DNA of 64,000 nt from Coemansia sp. RSA 487 (Eukaryota > Kickxellomycota > Kickxellomycetes > Kickxellales > Kickxellaceae): assembly GCA_027577595.1 (NCBI GenBank), contig JANBRJ010000038.1, forward strand, positions 1 to 64,000, written 5' to 3'. Below are positions 1-11,006 of this stretch, one piece after another. The stretch's first letter is position 1; the number at the start of each line of letters is the position of its first letter. Under the pieces are notes generated by a model. It was not told where the DNA came from, made no database searches, and saw only the letters and a list, made by a program, of their open reading frames with translations. Both the position numbers and the translations under genes were made by a program.

Positions 1-421
1 GGGGGTTGGGTTTCGGCGAATGCTGAGGAAAAAAGGGTGCCGAGTCTATCTTATTGACGAATTCAGAACGTCAAAGACGTGCCCGAACTGCCTCACTGGC
101 ACTCTCAAGACGTTCCTGAAAGTGCCCAACCCCCGCCCCTACCAACGAAAGAAGAGGAAAGAAGTCCTCTGCCACGGTCTCCTTAAGTGCACCAACGAAC
201 TATGTATGGGGCCCGTGGAAATGGATGGTGTTTTGGCTCCTCGCTCACGCATGTATAACCGAGATCTCGCCGCCGTTCTCAACTTCAGGCATATTTTCCA
301 TGGACTTCGCGACCACGGTGAGTCTCCAGAGCGCTTTTGGCACCGCAAGCCTGCAGCTGTTGCTACCACCGATGAACAGCAGCCCAAGAAGAAAAGGAAG
401 ACGGCGAGGACGATCAAATAA
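1..421 (+). CDS. Fanzor / TnpB-like RNA-guided nuclease, C-terminal fragment (5' end outside window)
   Basis: The frame is open to the window edge, so only about the last 140 residues are present. Seen: a VYLIDEFRTSKTCPNC segment (the family pattern just before and into the zinc ribbon), a CxxC pair, about 30 inserted residues, a second Cys pair (CTNELC), and then YNRDLAAVLNF, which fits the RuvC-III block with its catalytic Asp. The tail carries PKKKRK, a classic SV40-type nuclear localisation signal. Known: Fanzors are eukaryotic relatives of transposon TnpB that use a guide RNA to cut DNA and usually travel in transposons. Inference: this is the last exon, or the end, of such a gene. The TAA at 419-421 is the natural stop, and no break is visible in the part shown. 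An inactive relative cannot be excluded because RuvC-I and RuvC-II lie outside the window. Confidence 0.72.
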   Translation, partial: GVGFRRMLRKKGCRVYLIDEFRTSKTCPNCLTGTLKTFLKVPNPRPYQRKKRKEVLCHGLLKCTNELCMGPVEMDGVLAPRSRMYNRDLAAVLNFRHIFHGLRDHGESPERFWHRKPAAVATTDEQQPKKKRKTARTIK

Positions 422-807
422 CAGCTACCACGACATTCAGCCAAGGTTATAGCCGCGGCAAACCCTAGTTCTAGGAATCCTAGCTCTAGGATAGGATGCT
501 GTCTCTTTTGCAGGTAGGTGCTCAAGCGAGAGCTGAAGAGATGAACATCTGTGGCTGCTTTTTGACAATGGCACTAATCATTTGTATTTTCTCTTGTGTG
601 TTTTCCTGTTTTGCACTGACGCATATTTCACGCCAACCGATGCAAACGACTTGCCACCTCAAACCTTTCACCATTCGACACGTATACATTCTTATTCGAC
701 GCAATTAGTTTTGCAAAACACTGTATCTAAAATATTGTGCAAAGACCCGCGCGCTTGCCTTTTCTGCAGCGGGCGTGTGTTTGCACATCTCCACAAAAAA
801 GGGAGTT
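422..807. other. Spacer after the Fanzor fragment, with two tandem small hairpins
   Basis: No gene is supported here. Between the Fanzor stop and the 3' end of the Medusa-like gene lie two adjacent short inverted repeats at 464-475 (arms CCTAG/CTAGG) and 477-492 (arms ATCCTAG/CTAGGAT). The rest is AT-rich and probably holds the 3' UTR of the minus-strand gene. Confidence 0.5.
464..492. repeat. Two tandem near-identical small palindromes downstream of the Fanzor end
   Basis: The first unit is a 5-bp stem with a 2-nt loop (464-475). The second is a perfect 7-bp stem with a 2-nt loop (477-492). The two units are nearly direct repeats of each other. They begin 43 bp after the Fanzor stop. Guide RNAs and transposon ends of the TnpB/Fanzor family commonly lie just past the nuclease gene, so a role as guide-RNA scaffold or element end is possible but unproven. 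Confidence 0.4.
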
Positions 808-3800
808 CTACAAGCCATGGGCTCTTCTGTCCAGCATGTGCGGTTGCTGCATCTTTCCGCCGCCAAACATGTCTGCGCAGAATAGCGGTTCCTGCGGCTG
901 CGATGGCCCGTGCACTCCTACCAAAGCGACGGATCCGCTGGCAGCAGCAGGTACGCTGAGGTTACTACCAGATGTGTGCAATTGGTGCCCGTCCTGCGAT
1001 GGCGTTGTTGCTGGGGAAAGCATCTGCTCGATGGCTGAGCCCGAGAGGATGCCGCTCTTTGCCATTTGTATCCCCATTTGGGCGATATCCGATGCCGCAA
1101 TCGGCCTTGGTTCTGCGTCTCCTCTGCCATTGTTGCCGCCTTCCATCCACTGCTGCCGTTGCTGTTGCTGGTTCTTCTGATCCGACCGACCATGCCCATC
1201 TATTGTGCCTAGCGCCTGGCCTCCAGGAAGATGCACAAGCGAAAAGACATCTGTGGTCTGAGCATCTCCCTCAGACGGCACCTCTGGCGCCATGGTGTTG
1301 TTACTGCTGCTAGGACTAAGCCCAATTTCGCCATTGTCGTATGGTGCAGTTGCCAGGCTGCTGCTGCTGCCTCCACCACCACTTGCCGCGATAAGGTTTG
1401 CAAGAAACGAGAAATCGCCATCCAACCCAAAATTGAACATTTCCGCACTGGCGCTGGCAGCAGCTGTATCGAACATACCCGGTTCTAGCATCGAGACAGA
1501 GGAACCGCAGCTGCCTTTAGCCGTGTCGTTGCCGCCAGCCGACTGCTGGTCGTCGGGTGGAGGATCGGCTTTTCTGTCGGCAGTTTCGCCCGATGGGCCG
1601 AGCAGAGCCTTTTTCAACGCGCCATACACGGGCGGATGGACGCCATTTTCTTTACTGCTTGTGTTGTTACCTACATGTCTCGATGCACCATCGGCACTTG
1701 ACGGCTCCCCAAATGTCGTTGTCGATGACGCTGCCGACGAAGTTTCAATGTTAACAAGCGAGTTGAAGATATTAGCGTCGTGGTGCACATTATGCTGCTG
1801 CTGTTGCTCCAGAATAAGTGGGATAGATGGTGATCCTCTATAGTTTTCTGCCTTGCGACGGTCTGCTCGCTCCGTGCTATATGGAGTGTGCTGCATTACA
1901 TTGCGTTTCGCACTAGAGCTGCGTGCAACTCGTTGCTGTTGCTGCTGCTGCGGCGGCGGCTGAGAGCTGACGCTAGTGTCGGACTGGGTTGATCTACTGT
2001 CCTGGCTCTCAGGCAGCTGCAGCGTGTAGTCTGATCCAGAAAACCCGTATCCAGCAGCAAGCTGATTGAGAAGATTGGTCGACGAATACAGCTGCGCGGC
2101 CGATACTTGCTGGTCAGGCATATCTGATGCTAAGAACGGCATCGGGTTATTTGCCGCCATTCCGGCAAAATCAAGCTGGCTTGTGCAGCCCTGTGAAAGC
2201 ATAAAGCTGGGGATGCCTAGTTGGTCGGCATTACCAGGATTTTTTATCGCCTCTGTGTAGCTGTCTTTACCATCGCCAGCGTTACTGATGTAGGGTGTTG
2301 TGGCCGGCCGAGTCATCTTACTTTTTGAATCTCTGCTTGATAGCAGTGAGCCGTAGTCCTGGTCGGAGCTGTCGCTTGCTGGAACAGATGCTGCCGATGC
2401 CATCGCGGAGTGCGCTGTCATGTGAATACCTTTTATTTTGGTACTGCTTACATCATTCATACTCAGTGGTTCAAACCCGGAGTCAGGTCCTGCATTAGCA
2501 TGGGCCGAAAGAGATGACGTGTTGGCTGCAGACTGCCGAATTGTGACTGGCATCGATGCGGAAAGACGTGACTTTTCGGCGGCCGCCGCGGCTGCTGCAA
2601 CTACGGCTGCAGAGGCCGATGATGCACCTAGCATACTTCCTGGTGATGATGTAAGAGCCCCAAAGGTGGCCATTCCGCCAGCTGATGTCGATATGGGCAT
2701 CCCAGTCAGCCGCGAATAGCATGTTGATCTTGACGATGGGTAGGCATCAAGTGCAATGCTCGCAGTGCTGCTGTAACTCGCAGTGTATTTACCAATGATC
2801 TTCTTGAGGGCTAGCGGGAGAATGCGCCATGGAAAGACCTTGACGTCCTTTTCGATGTTTCTGGGTTTTGGATTCGGGAATGACATGATGAGCTTGAAGA
2901 AATCCGCAGACTCGGACTTGCACTTGCTCACTGTTAGCGGGCGGAAGCCTTCCAAATTGCGACGGATGCGGTTTTTCTCCTCCACAGTGAACCTCACTGC
3001 GATCAGCGACTCAAGCAAGTGGATACAGTCGACGCTTGTGATAAAGAAGTCCTGCTTTTCCTCCCAGTATATACAGGACACGACAATGCTGTTGGGCACA
3101 CGATCTGCAGCGGCAACTGCCTTGAATGTGCAGAATATGTTGTTGTTCTCATGACGCCGCCAGAACTGAACGAGTCGGCGACAGCATTCGCGTTCCTCGA
3201 GAGTCCTACAATGGCAATCCATTATCTTGTGTCAGTCACACAAGTGTTACAGGCAGGTGGTAGCCAACATGGAGAAATAGCTTCATATACTGGAAATATT
3301 TAGTCGCTAACCCATATATCAAGGGATGGCCGTTTAACGCAAAACAAGTAGGCTATTTAAACTTTCGCTCGAATTCAACCCCATATTGGACACCGGACAT
3401 CTGCTCTTGCCCAGAATAACCAAGTAAGCAAGAAATGGCCGATTTTTGTGGGGGGGGGAGATTTTTATGGACTGTAAAATAGCCCATATGGATGCAGGTG
3501 GGGGGCGAAGCAGACTGTGGGGAAATGAGTTGAAGAGATTACTGTTGTAGCTGCTAAAGCTAAGCTATCCTCCAAGACATTATTCCCCGGAAAAAGCAAT
3601 GGATGGATGTCGCCAAATGACACACAACAGCATCAGACATACACGCAATAATGGAATCCCTGTTAGTGATACATTACCAGTCAATCATCATCGTGTCGAG
3701 GTTGTTTTCAAACATGAGGTTCGCTTTGTTGAGTAACGACGCGTAGGAGTTGTAGCCAAGGAGCGGCATGTTGTTGGTAGAGGAAAAGCTTTGCTGCGAA

Positions 3801-4456
3801 CTGGCATTGTATGACGATGGTTCTGATGACGGGTTGGCAATTCCAGAAGTCCCCATCGCACCTCCAATGGCTGGTGAGGTCAGCGAAGAATACCTACCGC
3901 TGCCTAGCTGCTGACTGCCAAACGAATTCGTGTTTGCAACTCCAAGCGACCCAAGGAGGTGCGTGCTGTTTCCTCCGCTGCTTCCGCTGCTTCTATCACT
4001 TTGCGCAGACGAATAGCCAGAATTTGGTGCACATGAATAGTAGTTGCGGCTAAATCCGCCGATACTGTTGTTGGTATTGCCACTACCATTCAAAAGGTAT
4101 CCTGAAAATTGGAGGTCGGCAGCGTCGAGTGCACTGCTTGGGGTGAAGGAAGTCCTGTTGTCTGGAAGCCGCGCACTATTGAGCTGATTCTGGGTCATAC
4201 TCAACACACTATCAAACCCGAGCGACCCAAAAGGATCAAATGAGGTTTTGGGCTCTGCTCCGACTGCAGTGTCCTTTGGCCCAAATGCTTGCAGCGATTT
4301 CGCGTGTATGGGTGGTCCAGATGCGTTGTCTGAATAGAGGAATATCTGGTTTAAGTTAGCCTGTTGGTGTTGGTGTTTTAAATGAAGATTCTCGTGGTTA
4401 TGATACTTTGTCTGCTGGGCGTTTGCGCTATTAGATGTATGTGGCGATAGCATCAT
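808..4456 (-). CDS. medA: Medusa (MedA)-like DUF7082 transcriptional regulator, two exons
   Basis: Exon 1 is 4456-3678 and exon 2 is 3205-808, with a 472-nt intron (donor GTAATG at 3677, acceptor TTGTAG ending at 3206). Splicing joins LDTMMIDW to TLEERECCRRLVQFWRR in phase and rebuilds the conserved start of the DUF7082 domain. The domain runs from about residue 250 to 390 and includes NRIRRNLEGFRPLTVSK and FPNPKPRNIEKDVKVFPW. The predicted protein has 1,058 residues. The N-terminal 240 residues are Asn/Ser/Gln-rich, and the long C-terminal part is disordered, Ser- and Gln-rich, with a polyglutamine run. Known: MedA controls conidiophore or asexual development in filamentous fungi. Its role here is inferred. 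The gene has about 3.5 kb of gene-free DNA upstream, which would suit a long regulated leader. Confidence 0.82.
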
Positions 4457-7400
4457 ACAAATATGGCTCAGATGTAGCTTTCTGGCGAACTATCTCTATT
4501 GAAAATCAAATAAATAGAAAATGAAGATTTTAGTAGTGTATGCTAGATTGCATTAGCTTGGATTTATGGACCATTGAGACTCAACAAGGAAAGCAAGTAA
4601 ATAGGCAATAGATTGACATAGCACAACGGCTGGTTTAGATATAAGGCTGCTAATCTGGAGAAAGTGAGAGAGATAAAAGGATGATCCTTGGGGATATATA
4701 GTGTTTAAAGTAACCAGACATCAACAATAAACATATTTGAAACAATACAAATTACTTCACAAACTGAGCCGCAGCGGCAATGCGTGTCTATCATGTCTGG
4801 ATTTGTTACTATGGTAGTAGGACCAACATGAGGAGGACAAAGACAAAGCTAGAGCTGTGACTAGAAAACAGGCAACAACGTATGTGCGTTCTAACACACA
4901 AATGTTTAAGGTATTACTTTCTTTCTTGTCTTTTATCCCCACATAAAACGCAAATTTTTGTTTTTTTTTACAATTTGCATGAGCAGCTCCGAGTGTCCCA
5001 GTGAATACATACCTTTTTTGTTATGCGCTGTGTACGTTTAGCTGAAAATAAAGCGATAAAACAGAAGCGTGTATGTCAAGTAAAGCGTAGAGCCAAAGGA
5101 CTGCTAACTGACGTCCTTTGATCTCGATAATTGCAAGAAATGTATATCTATAATTAAAATGTCAAATAAACAAATGTAGCAGCATAAAAATAAAGTGTAA
5201 ACAATCCAGCTTAGTATCTATTCTTGATCTGGTTTCATGGGTAAAATTTGGCAGTTTGATAACGTGGAAAATAAAATGGAATATAAAAAGCGAAATAGAA
5301 TAGGCAAAAGCAATAAATGTAGAACGCGAGAATGCAAGTATATAGGTGATTTGACAAAAGTTCTTTATAGTTCATAGCATTCGTCGGATATAGTATATAC
5401 AAATGGATACGGGAAATCTGGAGACTAGCGACGTTTGTGCAAACAAATGCACACACTACTCTATCTGCTCCATACGTTTACCACATACACGTTCGAATGC
5501 GGGCACCATTCAGAAGCTGCTTCTTATTCAGCAAGGGCCCCATTCATCCGGAGGAAGTTGGGGAAGCGCAAACCAAAAAAGGCGGAGCAGCGAGAAATGA
5601 ACTCTTTAAGCGATTATTCAGCATAATACCATTGTGAAAATAAAAAGAAGGAAAGCAAAATATCGTTTACACCAAGAAATTGGGTTTGCTGATGCCAGTA
5701 TGTTTGCCGTATGTGCCAGCTCTTGGATGGCATGGACTGTGGAGTGGATAGTGGAATGCCTTGTTGATAGATCGCTGGCTCAAGCGGAGACCACTGCTTG
5801 CGCAAAAGCAAACAATTCAAGGATGTGGAGAAAGTCAAGGATGTTTTCCTCGTGTTCAACTAATCACGGTGGGGAGAGCAAGTGGGGAATATCGCGGAGT
5901 AAAAAGGAGAAGGATCTCGGAAAGGGAGGTTAGATTAAGAGAGCGAGCTGGAGAGCAGAATAACAGCTTTGATCTACATGTCGTGTTTTTGATTCGCTTT
6001 TGACGATTTAGCGCACGTACCAAAGTGTAAGAAACGAGATAACGTATAAAATGAAGAAAAGTAGGCAAGAAAAATTCAAATATTAAAGGAGCATGAATAA
6101 AGCAGAGGCAGCTGGTGACATAATTGTGCCGTAACTGACGTCTTTGTAGGATAGCTTTTCAAGGCGAATGTGCACCAGCTAGTGTTCTGTACTCCTCATG
6201 TAGTGAATTGACAAGAAAAAAGTGAAACAAGTTGTATAAAATATGCCAACGGAAAAATCAACTCTACACGCCACAAATATCATAACCGAAAGCCAAGAAG
6301 GAAGCAGCGAGAGACAACGAAATATGAAGCAGCCTTGCGGTAATCATTTGGATTTTTGATTTGGCGCTCAGAAACCAACATTAAAGGAAAGGCGTGCTAA
6401 AGTTGCGTTTTAGTCGTACAAAATTAAGATTGCATGTACTGCTTCTATGAAACAGAGGGTTGGCGCAAAATAGCAAACATCGTTGAAATAGCGCGGCAAC
6501 TAAAAGGAGGAGAATTTATGTGCATCTAATTTTTCCTTCAAGAGGCGGACACTATGAACTTACATTAGAATGGCCAGATATAACTCCTGTGTGCTACGGC
6601 GACTTAATTTGAGCCCAAACACTTACCAGACTTGGCTATGCGTGAAGGTGTAGTTCGTAAGACAGCAAGTAGCAACAAGGTGTTACCTTCTCCCGCAAAT
6701 ACGTGCGGATTTCTACTGGTGCTAAAACCCCGTATACGGCTTTGGGATTGCAAGCACGTATATTATTTATATGTGCTTTCGCGGGGTGGGGTATTAATGG
6801 AAGGCAGAGAAGATTGAGCAGTAGCAGACCACGGATTATCGCTCTCAAAATAGATCTCTAGATAATAATAGGAAAGCTTTAGAAGCGGGGATAGCGAATA
6901 GACAAAAAAGTAACCAGGTATAGAAAAATTAAAATGCTAATAGACAACTAGCGACAGGGCTCTATACTTTGCGTTTAAAACTGGTTCACAGAAAGAAAGA
7001 AAAAGGAATATTTTAACATTAGGTAACTGACCGAAACATAGAGTCTATATGCAATTGTTTGGCGGAAATGTGTGTGGTTGGTATTCAAAAGATGCGTTGG
7101 AATCTTTACAGCGGCTCATGGAAAATCCAAATTCACCATTAAAAAGGATAAAACTCAGTTACTTTGCATATCATATCTGCCGATGAATGCATTACTTATG
7201 TTTCAGCGCACATCATCGCCAATGGTCCTTGCCTTCCAAAAATATATAGAACTTTGTCCCTATCGTACGCTCTTCAGAAAAAAAAGTGAATTGGAAAAAG
7301 CTTGGAACCCATGTCATATGTTATTGCCACTGAAACAGGTACACATAACAGAAATTTACCAGTGGTAATCAACGTCACATCCCCCGAAGGTCAACACACC

Positions 7401-8009
7401 ATGTGATCATCTATGACATCTAGACCTTTGGCAATATATATATATATATATATTTCAAGAAAGGGGACCAGCATGTATGATCGGACAGTTATCTTTTTTG
7501 CTTAGAGCGATCGATAATGGTCGTTGCGCATCCATTTTCCTTGGCGATATTGTATTTTTCTTCTTGGATACTGAGATACCAAGCTTCAAGTTGAAATGTG
7601 CCGAAACCCTCTTCAAAGAAACACATCCATGCTTTCTGTTTAAAAAAAGATTGTAACTGGCGGGCATTGCGTATATATTGTGTCCTGGCAAAGTTTTTAT
7701 TTTTATTTTTAAAATCCGTTACGTTTGCAGGTCAGACCTGTTTGATACACATTTTAAAGAGCAAAAGCCAGCTATTGCTGACTTTCGTTAATTATCGATC
7801 TAATCACATCATTTAAATTTGGTGATTAAGTTGATCATCCTTGAGAAATGATGACCTCTCTCAACGCGTCGTCAGTTGGTGAAAAATGATGGGCGAGCAA
7901 AGACGACAAATTTTACTTTCGCTCTTTGTTGAATTTGATTTATTTCTATTTCTATATCTATTTTTATTTTTATTTTTATTTACAAAAGTTCACAGCAATT
8001 AAATCTGCT
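4457..8009. other. Gene-poor AT-rich spacer between divergent medA-like and SNAPC3 genes
   Basis: No complete gene is supported. Short open frames occur on both strands but none continues into a recognisable product. A (TA)n run lies at about 7434-7453 and a coding-like relic at about 7489-7700. The segment 5700-5860 on the minus strand reads as a Pro/Gln-rich stretch that could be an upstream exon of the regulator, but no convincing splice path was found. The last 80 bp before SNAPC3 are a T-rich tract. Confidence 0.5.
7489..7700 (-). pseudogene. Coding-like relic of an unrecognised protein
   Basis: One minus-strand frame is open for about 65 codons and ends at a TAA at 7489-7491. It reads like natural protein, with aromatic and charged residues in good balance (FFEEGFGTFQLEAWYLSIQ). 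It has no start codon or obvious splice acceptor and is not continued on either side, so it looks like the last exon or the remains of a gene. No family was recognised. Confidence 0.25.
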
Positions 8010-10019
8010 ATGGCACCTTCTGAGCTCATTGATGTCCGCGAGTTTCGCGACAAGTATGCCAGCCTCGTGAGAAGCCAAAAGGACCATGGTCTGTTCAATG
8101 CGCAATCAGAGTGGTCAAAAGAGGCCAAAGATGAAGTGGCCAATCGTTGTCGCATAGATGACGACCTGTGTTTCTCAAACACTGCCTTTGTAAACCCAAC
8201 GCTCTTCCACATGCTTCGCCAACATCGCGAGTTTAATGAGGCAACGGAACGCGAACTTTTGCAGAAAAAGCGTGAGGAAGCAGCCGAGCTCGAGAAAAGG
8301 CGTCGAACCAAGACCGCTGTTGAACATGGCCCTATTTCTTCGAGTGAGGGCTTTTTACAAAACAACGGTACAGCAGCGGAAAGTACACAAATCGGCTTTG
8401 AGGGGGTGGTTGATTTTGGTGGATACGGAGATAGCACCGGAGAGAGAGCTGTAGATAGTAGTATGCTTCTTTCTGTAGATGTCGACGGCGACGGTGTTGG
8501 CAATGAGCTAGACTCACAGGCGATGAACATTGATGCAACAACAGTGGAGGACGCATTGGCACGACTTGCCAATGGATCAAGCACTATTGTAAACGCAGTT
8601 AGCGATAAAGTCGAACAGGGAGAAAAAAGCCGTAGCGATACTGGAAATGCCAATTCCAATGGTGCACAGGCACAGGAGGAGCACCAGAAGGACGAGTCCT
8701 TTAACAAGAATGGTAGCCAAGTGGCTGGGGATGAAGATAAAAAAGAAAAGGATGGTGTTCATATACCGGCAAATAAAAGCAGCGGCAGTAAACGACGCGA
8801 CCAGAATAACATAAGAGCGACTGACAAAACATACAGCGACGGCAGTGGATCTAACAGCGATGACTCAGCCATGTCCGATTCATCCTTGGATGGAGAAGAT
8901 GGTAATGCAGACAACAACTCTAGTTTTTCGGCAAGCAACAGTCAGCCCGCACCTGTCACGTTTGTATCCAAGAGTCGTGCAAGAAAGCCTGAGGAGATAA
9001 CGTTGTTTACACCCGTATCAGAGCTACCTACTGGGATTACTCAGGAGATGCTGAGACAGGCCATTGCGAATAGTGGGTTCGCGCGAAGCACTGACGTTGC
9101 AGCGGAGACGAAACACGTTGTAAAACAGCGCACACGCATCGAAGAACCAGCCGGAGTATCTGAGTTAGAATGCAAGTTCCGCAAAGTGAAGGATTTGCTC
9201 GACGAGTCCACACTCGCATCGCTCCGCAAGGCCAACCGTCGTATGGTGCCTCCAAAGTACCGACTTGAGGTGAACTTTTTGACAAACCGCGTTCAGCCTG
9301 GAACCATACCTAATGCCACACCAGTTGCAGACGACGAGGTGCTTCTCAGTGTTTGTTTCTACAACACACGGTCGTCAACCTCAAAGATGGAGGAGTATCT
9401 TGTTCTTGGGTCGCAGAATTTAACTGTTTTGCGCGACTCGTTCTACTGCATATCAGACTTTCTTTTCTCACACCGCGACGAGCAGATCGAGAACACCAAG
9501 GACAAGAAGGTGAGCTCGAGCTACTTCTTCATCGAGAAGACTTTTTACAACGACATGCGCTCACCAACCGCCACCGACTACAGCCGCGTGATCATGGAAT
9601 GGGCAAACGACCCAGCGCGGCAAGCCAAGAACCCAAAGCTGCAGGGACTACAGTCGCGGCTGATGGATGGCGCACGCTTCCTTGATCTATCCATTCGGCT
9701 GAAACAACCCTATCTTTTCGTGCACCAAGGTGACTGTGAGCATGTGATGATGTTTACTGACCTGCGACTTTTGGGACCCAAGGACGACCAGTTTGTCGAG
9801 AATTATCCAAAGCAAATATTCCGCACGCGCCATATGCGGCACAAATGCCGCATGTGCTCGGCGTATCCGGCACAATATGTCACCAAGAACGACTTCCACA
9901 GTGGAATGAGCCCATGCTACTTTTGCGAAAAGTGCTATACGCCATTCCACTTTGATGATGATGGTAAAAAGCTACTGGAGCACGATGTGTTCCCATATGC
10001 AAACGTCAATCTCATGTAA
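8010..10019 (+). CDS. SNAPC3: snRNA-activating protein complex subunit 3 (SNAPC3/SNAP50-like)
   Basis: The 669-residue protein ends in the SNAP50 family domain. Visible marks: GDCEHVMMFTDLRLL near residue 575, and the C-terminal zinc ribbon from about residue 610, with HKCRMCSAYPAQYVT followed by SPCYFCEKCYTPFHF. These CxxC pairs bind zinc in the family. Residues 90-370 are a low-complexity, Asp/Ser/Asn-rich insert, longer than in animal homologues. Known: SNAP50 binds the proximal sequence element of snRNA promoters and recruits RNA polymerase II or III. The ATG at 8010 was chosen because the reading frame upstream of it is a T-rich tract coding only Phe/Tyr/Ile/Leu. The gene converges on the first Mpv17-like gene, with 164 bp between the stops. 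Confidence 0.88.
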   Translation: MAPSELIDVREFRDKYASLVRSQKDHGLFNAQSEWSKEAKDEVANRCRIDDDLCFSNTAFVNPTLFHMLRQHREFNEATERELLQKKREEAAELEKRRRTKTAVEHGPISSSEGFLQNNGTAAESTQIGFEGVVDFGGYGDSTGERAVDSSMLLSVDVDGDGVGNELDSQAMNIDATTVEDALARLANGSSTIVNAVSDKVEQGEKSRSDTGNANSNGAQAQEEHQKDESFNKNGSQVAGDEDKKEKDGVHIPANKSSGSKRRDQNNIRATDKTYSDGSGSNSDDSAMSDSSLDGEDGNADNNSSFSASNSQPAPVTFVSKSRARKPEEITLFTPVSELPTGITQEMLRQAIANSGFARSTDVAAETKHVVKQRTRIEEPAGVSELECKFRKVKDLLDESTLASLRKANRRMVPPKYRLEVNFLTNRVQPGTIPNATPVADDEVLLSVCFYNTRSSTSKMEEYLVLGSQNLTVLRDSFYCISDFLFSHRDEQIENTKDKKVSSSYFFIEKTFYNDMRSPTATDYSRVIMEWANDPARQAKNPKLQGLQSRLMDGARFLDLSIRLKQPYLFVHQGDCEHVMMFTDLRLLGPKDDQFVENYPKQIFRTRHMRHKCRMCSAYPAQYVTKNDFHSGMSPCYFCEKCYTPFHFDDDGKKLLEHDVFPYANVNLM

Positions 10020-10183
10020 GCGCTCGATTTACGCTCGTTTCATTTTTATATATATTGCAATGTTGATTCTGACTTTCTCGCAAGTAGTACAGAAAAAGGT
10101 AACCTGTGACCACGGCGCAGTTAACATAGAGCAGTGTTGTGCCATTCGATAATTGTGAAACTAAGTGTGTAATGACAGCAGAA

Positions 10184-10888
10184 TCATGAGATATCAGTTG
10201 GCGATGTTGGCGAGCCAGTGGTTGTCAGCTGAGATTCGTGTAGCACCGTCTGCTGGCGTCTAGCCTGGGCATTTTCCCAACTCAGGTATGTATTCCAGAA
10301 TAGACTGACTACACTGCCAAATGGAACACGGTAAGCGAGTGGAACAAGGCTAAAGTTTACCAGCTGTGCTGCTGGCCACAGCACATATCCAGCAAGTAGA
10401 ACCTTCGGAAACTGCAACCGGATCCGCTCAACCAAATCATTTGGACCTTGGCCCTCAAGAACACCCATGCCCACTACAAACGCGCCAGTCGCAAATGGTG
10501 CAAAAGCTGTCTGATCAACAGCTACTCGTTTCATCACCATGCCGATCCTATTTGAAACAGACTGTGCGGGCGTAGACGATGCTGCTGCTTCTGTTATTTG
10601 CTTGCTCAATGGAAAGCGCGCGTTAAGAAACGAATGCCAACGAAAAGCAATGGGAGTGAACATGAATCCATAGACAAAAAATCGTAGTGTCTGAATGGGA
10701 TCGTAGCTGGCAGCATCCCTTTTCGTTGTAGAAAGATCCACTAGACCAGGCTGATCGGCTATCTGGCTCCTATTTTTGTCCTCCCGTGAGCCGTTTGACC
10801 ATAGATCAAAGTACTGAGCGATGGTGTTTCCTGTCGCAGAAACGCTGCCACTGAACAATGCGAGCTTTAGTATCCTAGCCGCTGTCAT
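10184..10888 (-). CDS. Mpv17/PMP22 family membrane protein, copy 1
   Basis: The 234-residue protein has the family signature. It starts with an SGSVSATGNTIAQYF segment (compare the usual SG..G.GD.iaQ), then YDPIQTLRFFVYGFMFTPIAFRWHSFL, VDQTAFAPF, and the C-terminal block YVLWPAAQLVNFSLVPLAYRVPFGSVVSLFWNTYLSW. Four membrane segments are expected. Known: relatives (Sym1/Mpv17 in the mitochondrial inner membrane, PMP22/PXMP2 in peroxisomes) form channels. The N-terminus lacks the usual W..Y...L..rP lead-in, so a short upstream exon may be missing. It lies 118 bp downstream of a paralogue on the same strand. Confidence 0.85.
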   Translation of the reverse strand: MTAARILKLALFSGSVSATGNTIAQYFDLWSNGSREDKNRSQIADQPGLVDLSTTKRDAASYDPIQTLRFFVYGFMFTPIAFRWHSFLNARFPLSKQITEAAASSTPAQSVSNRIGMVMKRVAVDQTAFAPFATGAFVVGMGVLEGQGPNDLVERIRLQFPKVLLAGYVLWPAAQLVNFSLVPLAYRVPFGSVVSLFWNTYLSWENAQARRQQTVLHESQLTTTGSPTSPTDIS

Positions 10889-11006
10889 TGATGTTTATAC
10901 ACGTCAAAAAATACACTACTACTTTATCTATTATAAAAAATTAAAAGGCATTGAAAAAATGCGGAAGAGAAAAGATTATAAATTTTTGATTCACACAAAA
11001 AAGAGT

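Noticed and set aside
1292-1843. 183-codon frame opposite the Medusa-like gene
   Set aside because: It is a shadow of a Ser/Gln-rich coding region; no family features and no leader.
2466-2480. GGTTCAAACCCGG resembles a tRNA B-box
   Set aside because: It lies in the Medusa-like coding region and no A-box or cloverleaf fits.
5488-5505. GTTCGAATGCGG resembles a tRNA B-box
   Set aside because: The leading GG is missing, the 3' half does not pair, and no acceptor stem was found.
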